This document shows, one piece after another, positions 24,445-32,914 of a stretch of 64,000 nucleotides of DNA. The stretch spans positions 1 to 64,000 of the forward strand of contig CAKQWA010000002.1 in the NCBI GenBank assembly GCA_934277945.1. Direction: 5' to 3'. Both the position numbers and the translations under genes were made by a program. The stretch comes from an uncultured Alphaproteobacteria bacterium. Its GTDB lineage: Bacteria; Pseudomonadota; Alphaproteobacteria; CAAGCB01; CAG-977. The notes under the pieces are model-generated. The model was not told the DNA's origin, ran no database searches, and saw nothing but the letters and a program-made list of their open reading frames with translations. Positions within the stretch are counted from its first letter, which is position 1. The number at the start of each line of letters is the position of its first letter.

Positions 24445-24566
24445 GAGAACCCCGTTTAAAGTATGTACACAGTCGCTTTTTTCAGGGTATCCCTTTTCCA
24501 GCACTTTTTGCAAGCGAAAAAAGCGTCCGGACACGCTTGAAAGCGTTGTCTTTCCGCAAAAAATCG

Positions 24567-24593
24567 AAAAGCGGGGCAAAAATTCCCGCTTTT
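24567..24593 (-). terminator. Terminator of the gene at 24599
   Basis: AAAAGCGGG (24567-24575) pairs with CCCGCTTTT (24585-24593). On the minus strand the stem is followed by a T run (CGATTTTTTG). Confidence 0.75.
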
Positions 24594-24598
24594 GTTGT

Positions 24599-24958
24599 TC
24601 AAACGCCGATAATCATGAAATACGCGTTGCCGTTTTTGAACGTATCTTCGACCCACGGCGTCACATCGGCGACGACGTCGCGCCAAACGGATTTTTTGGC
24701 GGCGTATGTCAACAGCCGTTTCCAATCTTCCTCATCGACGTACATAATGCCGTAAAGGTCGAAATCGGGAATGATTTTCGTAAACAAATCCGTCAGTTTG
24801 AATTTATGCCACAAGGACAAATCAAGGCTGACGGAATCTTTCGCGTGATAGCCGACGGGATTGTCTTCGATATTGGCAATCGCGTGTTCTTTTTGAAATT
24901 CCAGACAAGCGGTGACGCAGATGCGCGCCCGTTCGTCTTCCGTGTAAAAGTATTTCAT
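24599..24958 (-). CDS. Small hypothetical protein
   Basis: 119 residues from the ATG at 24958, which has AAAGGA at good spacing; the frame is open to 25012 but without a site. Sequence MKYFYTEDERARIC starts a soluble, acidic, aromatic-rich protein with no signal peptide or membrane segment. Motifs such as DLYGIMYVDEEDWKRLL and SVWRDVVADVTPWVED are not recognised. It is monocistronic, flanked by terminators on both sides, between the Cys-rich protein and the HAD phosphatase. Confidence 0.7.
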   Translation of the reverse strand: MKYFYTEDERARICVTACLEFQKEHAIANIEDNPVGYHAKDSVSLDLSLWHKFKLTDLFTKIIPDFDLYGIMYVDEEDWKRLLTYAAKKSVWRDVVADVTPWVEDTFKNGNAYFMIIGV

Positions 24959-24987
24959 GTTTTCCTTTCTTTGAATCCGGATACAAA

Positions 24988-25019
24988 AAAGCCCTTGAAC
25001 CGATAAATTCAAGGGCTTT
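24988..25019 (-). terminator. Strong terminator of the HAD gene at 25042
   Basis: AAAGCCCTTGAA (24988-24999) and TTCAAGGGCTTT (25008-25019) form a 12-bp perfect stem; the minus-strand transcript continues with a T run. Confidence 0.9.
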
Positions 25020-25041
25020 GAATTTTAAAGATAAAAGCGGA

Positions 25042-26094
25042 TTAACGCCCCATCTGACGCGCTTTCATCATCGCGGCGGATATCTGCTGCGGAGCCTGCT
25101 GTTTTTCGGCTTCGCGCGCTTTGGCGTTCGCTTTTTCGGCGGAAACGAACTGAATGTGTTTCTGCATATCGACCCAGCCTTTTTCCAGAACGATGTCCGG
25201 CTGATAGGCGGGTTCGCTCAACAGCCGGGACATTTTTTCAACGCCGAGCAGATAGTTCGGATTCGTCGGGATGCGGTAGTACAGGTCGATCGCTTCCTGC
25301 GGCACGGCGCAACCGTCTTTCTGCCACGCGGAAAATGCGCCCAGAGCGTTCGCGCCGCCGCAGTCGGCTTTCAGGTTGTCGCCGACCATCATGACGTTTT
25401 TCACGCTTTCAATGCCGCGGTCTTTGCGAATTTGATCCAGCGTTTCCGGCGCGGGTTTGTGCGAACCGGGGGGCAACACCTGCAACACGCCGCCGGCTTT
25501 TTCAAAATCAGCCATCCATTTCGCCGTTTTGCCTTCGACGGGCATGGCGACGGGCTTGTCGTTCTTGTCCAAATCGGGCTGGCAGTACACGGCATCGACC
25601 AAGTCCGCCGGCACGCCGTACTGGGCGATGCGGTGCAGAACGGAAGAACGCGGCGCGTCGGAATACAGTACGAACTGCGCGCCCGCCGCTTTCGCCTTGC
25701 TGATCGTCTGAACGACGCCGGCGTACAATTTCACGTCGTCGCGCCCTTTTTGCCATTCGTGGACGATTTTGGCGTGTTCCTTGTCGAAATACTTGCGTTC
25801 CTCGTCGTTTTTCGGACGGAAAGACGGCACATGATCAATCATTTCGGGCAGATTGTGCATACGCGATTCCGTCGGCGTACATTCCATGACTTCCTTTTCC
25901 AAGGCTTCGCGGGTCATGCCGTGCAAAGCGCACAAGGAATCGAACGCTTTGTCCGTCGTTGCGCCCCACATACCGAAAAAGTCGACGACAGTGTTGTCGA
26001 TATCGCTGACCAACAGCGCGATTTCGGGTTTGCCCTGCGCGATAATCGCCTGCTTTTCGGCGGTGTCTTTCGGCGTAATCTGTACGTTGCTCAT
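25042..26094 (-). CDS. HAD superfamily phosphatase with basic C-terminal tail
   Basis: 350 residues from the ATG at 26094 (an in-frame GTG precedes it); AGGAGA is ideally spaced. HAD motifs are in order: SDIDNTVVD (motif I nucleophile Asp), FVLYSDAP (motif II Ser), HKPAPETLD (motif III Lys) and MMVGDNLKAD (motif IV Asp). A large cap of about 90 residues follows motif I. The last 35 residues are Lys/Ala/Gln-rich and end SAAMMKARQMGR, matching the tail of the unrelated adenosine deaminase. Monocistronic, with an inverted repeat in the leader and a tandem GACAAA element upstream. Substrate unknown. Confidence 0.88.
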   Translation of the reverse strand: MSNVQITPKDTAEKQAIIAQGKPEIALLVSDIDNTVVDFFGMWGATTDKAFDSLCALHGMTREALEKEVMECTPTESRMHNLPEMIDHVPSFRPKNDEERKYFDKEHAKIVHEWQKGRDDVKLYAGVVQTISKAKAAGAQFVLYSDAPRSSVLHRIAQYGVPADLVDAVYCQPDLDKNDKPVAMPVEGKTAKWMADFEKAGGVLQVLPPGSHKPAPETLDQIRKDRGIESVKNVMMVGDNLKADCGGANALGAFSAWQKDGCAVPQEAIDLYYRIPTNPNYLLGVEKMSRLLSEPAYQPDIVLEKGWVDMQKHIQFVSAEKANAKAREAEKQQAPQQISAAMMKARQMGR

Positions 26095-26106
26095 CACACT
26101 CTCCTG

Positions 26107-26132
26107 TTATGAATCTGTTGTTAGATTCATAA
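26107..26132. promoter_or_regulatory. Perfect 10-bp inverted repeat in the HAD gene leader
   Basis: TTATGAATCT (26107-26116) and AGATTCATAA (26123-26132) pair perfectly around GTTGTT. It lies between the likely -10 (TATATT on the minus strand) and the ribosome site, so it could be an operator or an RNA hairpin influencing translation. Confidence 0.55.
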
Positions 26133-26136
26133 TATA

Positions 26137-26152
26137 GACAAAAAAGGACAAA
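26137..26152. promoter_or_regulatory. Tandem GACAAA element upstream of the HAD gene
   Basis: GACAAAAAAGGACAAA on the plus strand, i.e. in reverse orientation relative to the gene, 42 bp before its start. Similar to the elements at 21407 and 49939. Confidence 0.35.
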
Positions 26153-26185
26153 AACAACCTTTTTTTCACAAAAAGCCGAAAGTTT

Positions 26186-27982
26186 TTATTTGTAGCGGTT
26201 CGCAAAGTCTTCGACGGCGCCGGAAATCGCCGCGGCATCCGTCAGTTGCAGCAAATTGTCGACAAAATATTCCATCTCGTCCATGCGGCAGCGCAGGATG
26301 CGGTCTTTGACAAGCGGCAGGTTGGTCGCCGGCATGGACAATTCGCGCACGCCCAGTCCGAGCAGAATTGGCGCGTAAAGCGGATTCGCCGCCATATCGC
26401 CGCACACGCACAGCGGAATTTCCGCGTACCGCGCCGCGTCCGCCGTCATTTTCAGCAATTTCAAAATCGCCGGATGCAACGGATTGAACAAAGCGGACAC
26501 GTTTTCATCCATTCTGTCGACCGCCAGCGCGTACTGAATCAAATCGTTCGTGCCGATGGACATGAAATCGCAATTTTCCGCCAAAGACCGCGCTTCCAAA
26601 GCGGCGGACGGCACTTCGATCATCACGCCCAAAGAGGGCAGTTCGTCCGGCACTTCCTTTCCCTGCGCGCGCAAACGCTCCGCCACGCTTTCCATAATGG
26701 CGCGCGACTGGCGCACTTCCTCGACGCTTGTAATCATCGGCAGAAGAATGTTGATTTTGCCGTAGGCGCACGCCCGAATCGCCGCCGCGAACTGCGCTTC
26801 CAAAATGTCCGGATGTTTCAGCGTGTAGCGGATGCCGCGCAGACTCAACGCCGGATTTATCGCCTGAACGGGTAGAACGGGACTTAATTTTTCACCATCG
26901 GCGTCCAGTGTTCTGAACGTCACCGGACGGTTGCCCAAACGTTCGGAAATATCGCGCAGGACTTGAAACTGCTCTTCCTCGTCCGGCGCATTGCGGTTGA
27001 TGAACAGATATTCGCTGCGCAACAGTCCCACGCCGTCCGCGCCCGCTTGTAACAACGCCTCAACTTCGCCGATCAGATCGATATTGCATTTCAAACTGAC
27101 GGAAACGCCGTCCGGCGTCACGCAAGGCAGGTGCGCCAGATGTTTCAGCCGATGCTTCCAGCGCAAAAAATCGGCGCGGTATTTGCGGTAGCGCGTCAGC
27201 GTTTCCTGCGTCGGATTAACAATCACCTTGCCGTAGGTGCCGTCGATAATCAGCACGTCGCCCGTATGCACGTTTTGCACAAGATCGGCAACGGAAATGA
27301 CGGCGGGCAAAGCCAGAGAGCGCGACAACAAGGCGGCGTGACTCTGCTGAGAGCCTTTTTCAATAATCAGTCCCGCAACGTTCGCCAAATCGAAAGAGGT
27401 CGTATCCGCCGCGGTCAGCCGCTCGGCGACAATAATCGCGTTGTCGGGCATGTCCGCTTCTGCGGGAAAGGACGGCGCCATGTTCTGACCGATGCGCATC
27501 GCCAGCCCCTTGAAGTCCTCCAAGCGCGACGCCAGATACGAATTTTTGATTTTGACAAACGATTCCGTCAGCGCGCCTATCTCTATCTGCAAAGCGGCTT
27601 CGGCGTTGATCAAATCCTTTTCAATGCGTGTCAAAACACCGCGCACCAGACGCGAATCCGTCAGAATATACTGATAAACGTCGAAAACTTGCAAAACAGG
27701 GTCGTCGGACGCCAAATTCGCCTGCTGTTTGACGGCTTCCAACTGTTGCGCCGTCTTGGCGACCGCGTTCATAAAGCGGCGGCATTCCGTCTGCACGTTC
27801 AAAGCGGCGATGTGATAACGCGGAATAACTTTCAAAACGGGGTCGTACACATACGCCCGCCCGATGACAATGCCGGGGTTCAGCCCTTTGCCCTCGCGCG
27901 AAAATTCCGCCTGCCGTTCCGCCGTGTTTTTAATGCGGGGAAAAGTCTGCGCAACCGATTTAATCTTCGTAAAATTTTTCAT
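26186..27982 (-). CDS. ptsI: PTS phosphoenolpyruvate-protein phosphotransferase (Enzyme I)
   Basis: 598 residues. Phospho-His215 is in KGSQQSHAALLSRSLALPAV, and the PEP-binding TIM barrel has GVGLLRSEYLF, GDMAANPLYAPILLGLGVRELSMP and related EI motifs. No GAF domain precedes it, so it is a PtsI-type rather than PtsP-type enzyme. It phosphorylates HPr (ptsH, 23-bp overlap upstream), which passes phosphate to the EIIA at 28254. No EIIB or EIIC is nearby, so the branch is probably regulatory, as in other alphaproteobacteria where it tunes HprK-controlled processes. Confidence 0.95.
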   Translation of the reverse strand: MKNFTKIKSVAQTFPRIKNTAERQAEFSREGKGLNPGIVIGRAYVYDPVLKVIPRYHIAALNVQTECRRFMNAVAKTAQQLEAVKQQANLASDDPVLQVFDVYQYILTDSRLVRGVLTRIEKDLINAEAALQIEIGALTESFVKIKNSYLASRLEDFKGLAMRIGQNMAPSFPAEADMPDNAIIVAERLTAADTTSFDLANVAGLIIEKGSQQSHAALLSRSLALPAVISVADLVQNVHTGDVLIIDGTYGKVIVNPTQETLTRYRKYRADFLRWKHRLKHLAHLPCVTPDGVSVSLKCNIDLIGEVEALLQAGADGVGLLRSEYLFINRNAPDEEEQFQVLRDISERLGNRPVTFRTLDADGEKLSPVLPVQAINPALSLRGIRYTLKHPDILEAQFAAAIRACAYGKINILLPMITSVEEVRQSRAIMESVAERLRAQGKEVPDELPSLGVMIEVPSAALEARSLAENCDFMSIGTNDLIQYALAVDRMDENVSALFNPLHPAILKLLKMTADAARYAEIPLCVCGDMAANPLYAPILLGLGVRELSMPATNLPLVKDRILRCRMDEMEYFVDNLLQLTDAAAISGAVEDFANRYK

Positions 27983-28238
27983 TTACCAAGTTTTCCAATG
28001 CGTTAAAAGCCTCTTGCGCCTGCGCCCCCGTGCAAACGACGTGAATTTCCTCTCCCATGGCGGCGCCCAGCATCATCAATCCCATAATGGAACTGCCGCT
28101 GACGCTTTTGCCGTCGCGATCCGCCGTCACGACCGCGTCATATTGATCGACAACGCGGACGAACGACGCGGCGGCACGCGCGTGCAGTCCCTTTTTGTTT
28201 CGGATTCTCAAAATGCCTTCGACGGTTGCTTCGCTCAT
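27960..28238 (-). CDS. ptsH: PTS phosphocarrier protein HPr
   Basis: 92 residues. The active-site His19 is in NKKGLHARAAASFV, and the regulatory serine target of HprK lies in VSGSSIMGLMMLGAAMG. The protein relays phosphate from Enzyme I to EIIA; phosphorylation on serine by HprK, encoded four genes upstream in the run, would reduce that flow. It lies 15 bp after the EIIA gene and overlaps the Enzyme I start. Confidence 0.97.
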   Translation of the reverse strand: MSEATVEGILRIRNKKGLHARAAASFVRVVDQYDAVVTADRDGKSVSGSSIMGLMMLGAAMGEEIHVVCTGAQAQEAFNALENLVNEKFYED

Positions 28239-28253
28239 GAGGATGTTCCTGTG

Positions 28254-28658
28254 TTATGCGTCCTTTTTCAATAATACGGAAGCGACGTTGATATACTTTC
28301 GCCCCGCGTCCTGCGCGCTGATCGCCGCTTCGTTCACGCTTGCCGTCGCGCGCACCTGCGCCAGTTTAATCAGCATGGGCAAATTCATGCCCGCCAGCAC
28401 TTCGATGTTTTTCTTTTCCATAATCGAAATCGCCAGATTCGACGGCGTGCCGCCGAACATATCCGTCAGCACGACAACGCCCTGTCCCTTGTCGACGGCG
28501 TCGATTTTTTCAATGATTTCCGAACGGCGTTTTTCCATGTCGTCCTGCGGGAAAATGGCGACCGTTTCGACCGCTTTCTGCTCGCCGACGACGTGTTCCA
28601 TCGCGGCTTTCATCTCGTGCGCCAGATTTCCGTGTGAAATCAACACCAATCCTATCAT
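28254..28658 (-). CDS. PTS EIIA component, mannose/fructose type
   Basis: 134 residues matching the EIIA-Man domain: VLISHGNLAHEMK with the phospho-acceptor His9, VVVLTDMFGGTPSNLA, and the hydrophobic GMNLPMLIKLA. It accepts phosphate from HPr. In alphaproteobacteria this stand-alone EIIA forms a regulatory PTS with HprK rather than a sugar transporter. It sits 6 bp after rapZ and 15 bp before ptsH. Confidence 0.95.
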   Translation of the reverse strand: MIGLVLISHGNLAHEMKAAMEHVVGEQKAVETVAIFPQDDMEKRRSEIIEKIDAVDKGQGVVVLTDMFGGTPSNLAISIMEKKNIEVLAGMNLPMLIKLAQVRATASVNEAAISAQDAGRKYINVASVLLKKDA

Positions 28659-28664
28659 TTTCCC

Positions 28665-29543
28665 TCACTTTACCTTTTCGTATTTCGCCAAAGCGTGATG
28701 TTCCAGCAAGACAGTATACATCTTTTTGTCCGAAAGCCACGCATAAAGAGATTCCGCCGTGAAAACCGAGCGGTGCTTGCCGCCCGTGCATCCGACGGCG
28801 ATCGTCAGATAACTTTTGCCCTCCTCCGCATAGCGCGGCAAAAGCAAATCCAGCAAATCAGTCAATTTGTTGAAAAACGGCGCGAAATCCGGATCTTGCC
28901 TGATATAGTCCGCCACGCCCGCGTCCCTGCCCGTCAAATCGCGCAAAGACAAATCGTAATACGGATTGCGCAAAAAGCGCACGTCGAAAACCAAATCCGC
29001 CGACACGGGCAGACCGTCGCGGAACGAAAACGAACAAACCGTCACGACCATTTTTTTGCCCGCCAGCCGCAACACCTGCTTTTCAATGTATTTCGACAAT
29101 TCGGCGGCGCGCATTTGCGTCGTGTCGATGACGACGTCCGCGTGCGTGCGCAATTTTTCAAGCAGGCGGCGTTCCTGCGCAATCCCCTCGACAATGCTTT
29201 TGTTTTTCGCCAAAGGATGCGCGCGGCGCGTTTCGGTAAAGCGGCGAATCAGTTTGTCGTCGTCGCAATCCAAAAAGACAATGCGCGCGTTCAAGTGCGC
29301 CGTTTGCTGCAGATTTTGAAACAAATCGAAAATTTTGCCCGCGTCGAAATCGCGCGTGCGGGTGTCGATGCCGACCGCCACCGCGCCGCCGCCCTGCTGT
29401 GAAACCAACGAGGGAATCAGCGCGACGGGCAGATTGTCGATAACCTCAAACCCGTTGTCTTCCAACGCTTTCAGCGCCGTCGTCTTGCCCGCGCCCGAAA
29501 CGCCGGTCACCAACACCAAAGAATTTTCCACGCCGTTTGTCAT
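28665..29543 (-). CDS. rapZ: RapZ/YvcJ family nucleotide-binding protein
   Basis: 292 residues. Walker A is VTGVSGAGKTTALKALEDNGF near the N-terminus, followed by EVIDNLPVALIP; the C-terminal half has the family signatures FRDGLPVSADLVFDVRFLRNPYY and VAVGCTGGKHRSV. In enterobacteria RapZ directs cleavage of the sRNA GlmZ; in alphaproteobacteria its role is less clear but its position between hprK and PTS genes is conserved. Its start overlaps the hprK stop (ATGA). Confidence 0.96.
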   Translation of the reverse strand: MTNGVENSLVLVTGVSGAGKTTALKALEDNGFEVIDNLPVALIPSLVSQQGGGAVAVGIDTRTRDFDAGKIFDLFQNLQQTAHLNARIVFLDCDDDKLIRRFTETRRAHPLAKNKSIVEGIAQERRLLEKLRTHADVVIDTTQMRAAELSKYIEKQVLRLAGKKMVVTVCSFSFRDGLPVSADLVFDVRFLRNPYYDLSLRDLTGRDAGVADYIRQDPDFAPFFNKLTDLLDLLLPRYAEEGKSYLTIAVGCTGGKHRSVFTAESLYAWLSDKKMYTVLLEHHALAKYEKVK

Positions 29544-29977
29544 TGCGCCAACCCGATTTTTCCGTCAACGACCGCCAGAGCCGTCTTGATTTTTTCAACA
29601 GCAACGCTGTCAAAGGCGTTCACCTTCAATTCGGGAATCCGCCCCGCAAGCACCGCTTGTTCAAACTCTGCCGGTATTCTATCAATTTTATCGAAAGAAC
29701 TCAAACAAACCTTTAATTTAACGGTCGTTTTTTCTTTGTACGGCATTTTTACGATGCCCAAGCCGCGCACTTCCAGCAAGCCGCGAATGTTTTCGGGCGC
29801 GAAAGCCGTCAGCGCGCCGTCCTTTTCCGAAAGCGTTTCGACGCAATCGTCCGCCACCAGCGACGCGCCCGCGTGAATCAGCCGCAAAGTCAAACCGGAT
29901 TTTCCCGCGCCGCTGTCGCCGAAAATCAGCACGCCCGCGCCGTCCCAATCGACACAGCAGGCGTGATGCAGAACCAT
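29540..29977 (-). CDS. hprK: HPr kinase/phosphorylase, short alphaproteobacterial form
   Basis: 145 residues, about half the length of Firmicutes HprK, with only the C-terminal catalytic domain, as usual in alphaproteobacteria. Walker A is GDSGAGKS (20-27), followed by VADD (Asp43, Asp44) and the HprK signature LEVRGLGIVKMPYK. It phosphorylates and dephosphorylates HPr on serine. The membrane kinase ChvG commonly encoded just upstream in this class is absent; an ankyrin protein occupies that position 12 bp away. Confidence 0.95.
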   Translation of the reverse strand: MVLHHACCVDWDGAGVLIFGDSGAGKSGLTLRLIHAGASLVADDCVETLSEKDGALTAFAPENIRGLLEVRGLGIVKMPYKEKTTVKLKVCLSSFDKIDRIPAEFEQAVLAGRIPELKVNAFDSVAVEKIKTALAVVDGKIGLAQ

Positions 29978-29989
29978 GCCGCCCCCTCG

Positions 29990-32914
29990 TCAGAACGACT
30001 GGTCGTTCAAATGCCAGAAAGCGTCCGTTTCCTGCAAGGCGGGATTTTCTTTCGCGTAATCCAGCGCCGTTTTGCCTTCCCCGTTCGTTTTCTTGGCATC
30101 CGCGCCGGCGTTCAGCAGGCAGTCCAGAATGTCGGGCTTCGCGTTGTCGCGCGCCGCCAGCATCAACGCCGTCATGCCGTCCGACGCCGCTTCGTTAATG
30201 CGCGCGCCGTGCTGCAACAGCAATTCGATCAGGTCTTTGTCCTGAATGAACGACGCGGCGAACAAAAGCACCGTCATGCCCGTTTCCGTGCGGGCGGAAG
30301 CGTCCGCGCCGGCGTTCAAAAGCATGGCGATGACCGACGGATTTTGCGCGTACATGATCGCTTTCATCAAAACGGTGAAACTGTCGCGGTCGCGCGCGTT
30401 GACGGAAGCCCCCGCGTTCAAAAGCATATCGACGATTTCAATGTCCGCGTTGTTCATCAGCGCGTACATCAGCGGCGTCATGCCGTTTTTGTCGCGCGCG
30501 TTGATTTCCGCCCCCGCGTCAAGCAAAGAGGCGACCGTGTCCGCGCTTTGATTTTCCGCCAGTTCTTTCATCAGCGGAGTCATCAGGTTTTCGTCGCGCG
30601 ACATCGCGTCCACGCCCAAGCGGGAAAGTTGCTGACGCGCTTTTTCCGTTTTGGAAATTTCTTCTTTCAGCAGGGAACGGAAATCGTCTTCCTCAAAGCC
30701 GAAATCGGAGGATTCGCGCTTTTCACGCATCCGTTTGCCGCGTCCGCCGTCATGCCGCGAACGGTGAGCCGGCGTCAAAGCGGGCGTTTCCTCTTGCGCG
30801 GCGGAGACTTGCGCTTCGTCGGGTTCAAAAGACACGTCGGGAATTTCGGGCGTCGGCGTTTCGGACGGCGCGTCGTCGACGGATTCGGGAAAATCGGTCG
30901 CGGCGGGCACGGGAACGGCGGCGGTGTCGTCTTCAAACACAAATTCTTCCGCATCGTCCGGAGCGGGCGGCGCGGGTTCGTTTGCCGGCGCGGATTCATC
31001 GCTCGCGTCTTCAAAAACAAATTCTTCCTCGTCCGGAGCGGCGTTTTCAAAAGCGGCGGGCGCGGCGGATTTTTCGTCTTCGCCGCCGGCAAGCGCGTCC
31101 GGCAAAACGGAAGCGGGCGCGTCGCCGTCATCGTCCAAAGGCGGTTCCTTGTCGTCGTCCGCCGCCGCATCCGGCATGAAGTATTCGGCAAGCGGATTCA
31201 CGGGCGGTTTGTCGTAATCGGCGGACGTGACGTCCTCCCTATGCGAATAATCGGGGTAATCGACTTCTTCGACGCGTTCGCGCGGCAAATCGGGTTCGGG
31301 CGGCAACGGCGGCTCGTCGTCGGGTTCGGCGGCGGGCGCGGCGGGTTCGGGCGGCAGAGGCGGTTCGTCGTCAAGTCCGGCTTCGGACGCGCTTTCGCCC
31401 TGCCCTTTGCGCTTTTCCTCTTCGTCCATGTAGAAGCGGATGACTTTTTCATTCGTGTTGAAGTTGCGCGCGAACATGACGACGGACACTTCCATGTCGT
31501 CCTGCGCGAAAATGTCCGCGCCGCTTTCCAGCATCAGTTCCGCGACGTCCAAATGCGTGTTGTTGCGCGCGGCGAACATCAGCGGCGTGCGGTTCAGTTT
31601 GGCGCGGGCGTTGACGTTCGCCCCCGCGTCGATCAGCAGGGAAACCAGTTCTTTGGTCTGGTTTTTCTCCAAAGCGTACATCAGCGGGGTTTTGCCTTCC
31701 TCGTCCGCCTCGTTGACGTTTTCGCCGCGCTTAATCAGGGATTTGACGTACCCCACCAAAGGCACTTCCGCTTTGACGGCGTTGATCAGCGGATATTCCT
31801 TGTTGTTCTTTTCGCGCAAAAGCGTGCGGAAAGAGTCGTATTCGTCGGCTTGCTCGCCGTCGGCTTTCGCCCGCAGTTCCTTGATTTTCTCAACCGGCGA
31901 TTTTCTGACCTTTTTCTTGGCTTTCGGTTCGTAGAGCAAATCGTTCTGCGCCTGCGTTTTTTTCTCCCGCTCAAAAATGTGCCGCCAATCCATATATTTG
32001 CGGAACACGAAAACCGCGATGACGATGATGATGACGATTTTGCCCAGCGACAAATTCGCCGCCTTCATGAAATCTTTGATATTCCGGAAAATTTTCGGGA
32101 AAGAGATGACAATCGGCGCGGTCGCGGACTGCTCCGCCGAAGCCGAAGCGGTCGTCGTTTCCATGACCACGGGCTTGCGCTTCGCTTCCTGTTCCGCCAG
32201 CAAACGCAAACGCTCGCGTTCCAGAAAATCGCGTTCCGTCTGTTCCAAAACGGCAATCACGTCCCCGTCGGGCGACGGCTTTGCGCGCGCCAGCATGACG
32301 GCGGTGCGCCCCTCGCGGTCTTTGGGACGGAAATCCGCCCCGCCCGCCAAAAGCAGTTTGACGTACGCGACGGGCATATTGTTGTCGACGGCGATCATCA
32401 GCGGCGTCATGCCGTTGTTGTCGGCGGCGTTGATTTCCGAACCGTTTTGAATGAAATAATAAATGGTCTTGTAGGGCAGATTTTCCTGCAAAGCGCGCAT
32501 TAAAGGCGTGCGGCCGTCTTTGGAGCGTTCCTGCACCGCCTCGCGTTTTTCAAGAAGTTGACGGAAAACCTCCGGCGCCGCCTTTTGCTGCAACGCGGCG
32601 TCCATAATGGAATAGCCCCAGCGGTTGCGTTCGGTCACGTCCGCGCCGCTTTTCAACAGCAATCCGACGATTTCGGACGACGAGCGGCTTTCAACGGCAA
32701 GACGCAACGGCGTGCGCCCCGCTTTGTCCGTCTTTGTCAAATCGGGAGAGGCGGTTTTTAAAATCTGCTGCACGCCGTCCGTGTAATTGGATTTAATCGC
32801 CGTGAACAGTTTTTCCGTATCGGTCATGCTTTGCGCACAAGCGGAAAAACTGACGGCAAAAACGACACAGAACACCGAAATTGCGGCTTTAACGCGCATA
32901 ATTCCCCTCGTCAT
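29990..32914 (-). CDS. Membrane-anchored ankyrin-repeat protein
   Basis: 974 residues. A signal peptide (about 6-27) is followed by roughly five ankyrin repeats (about 60-225; e.g. NGMTPLMIAV), a single transmembrane segment (about 289-304, KIVIIIVIAVFVF), a Lys-rich stretch (KAKKKVRKSP) that by the positive-inside rule should be cytoplasmic, a second repeat block (about 368-500), an acidic Pro/Ala/Glu-rich linker (about 505-740) and a third block (about 760-965). It thus appears to display ankyrin repeats on both membrane faces. Two starts are possible: the ATG overlapping the upstream stop, and Met6 with GAGGGGA. It precedes hprK by 12 bp. Confidence 0.85.
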   Translation of the reverse strand: MTRGIMRVKAAISVFCVVFAVSFSACAQSMTDTEKLFTAIKSNYTDGVQQILKTASPDLTKTDKAGRTPLRLAVESRSSSEIVGLLLKSGADVTERNRWGYSIMDAALQQKAAPEVFRQLLEKREAVQERSKDGRTPLMRALQENLPYKTIYYFIQNGSEINAADNNGMTPLMIAVDNNMPVAYVKLLLAGGADFRPKDREGRTAVMLARAKPSPDGDVIAVLEQTERDFLERERLRLLAEQEAKRKPVVMETTTASASAEQSATAPIVISFPKIFRNIKDFMKAANLSLGKIVIIIVIAVFVFRKYMDWRHIFEREKKTQAQNDLLYEPKAKKKVRKSPVEKIKELRAKADGEQADEYDSFRTLLREKNNKEYPLINAVKAEVPLVGYVKSLIKRGENVNEADEEGKTPLMYALEKNQTKELVSLLIDAGANVNARAKLNRTPLMFAARNNTHLDVAELMLESGADIFAQDDMEVSVVMFARNFNTNEKVIRFYMDEEEKRKGQGESASEAGLDDEPPLPPEPAAPAAEPDDEPPLPPEPDLPRERVEEVDYPDYSHREDVTSADYDKPPVNPLAEYFMPDAAADDDKEPPLDDDGDAPASVLPDALAGGEDEKSAAPAAFENAAPDEEEFVFEDASDESAPANEPAPPAPDDAEEFVFEDDTAAVPVPAATDFPESVDDAPSETPTPEIPDVSFEPDEAQVSAAQEETPALTPAHRSRHDGGRGKRMREKRESSDFGFEEDDFRSLLKEEISKTEKARQQLSRLGVDAMSRDENLMTPLMKELAENQSADTVASLLDAGAEINARDKNGMTPLMYALMNNADIEIVDMLLNAGASVNARDRDSFTVLMKAIMYAQNPSVIAMLLNAGADASARTETGMTVLLFAASFIQDKDLIELLLQHGARINEAASDGMTALMLAARDNAKPDILDCLLNAGADAKKTNGEGKTALDYAKENPALQETDAFWHLNDQSF

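Noticed and set aside
25853..26137. Frame beginning MCIRDS, reminiscent of Nextera adapter contamination
   Set aside because: The DNA does not contain the transposase adapter sequence; the region is the antisense of the HAD gene.
29873..32503. 876-codon open frame on the plus strand
   Set aside because: It lies antisense to the ankyrin gene, is Arg/Phe/Val-rich with no domain or ribosome site, and is explained by the codon bias of the real gene.
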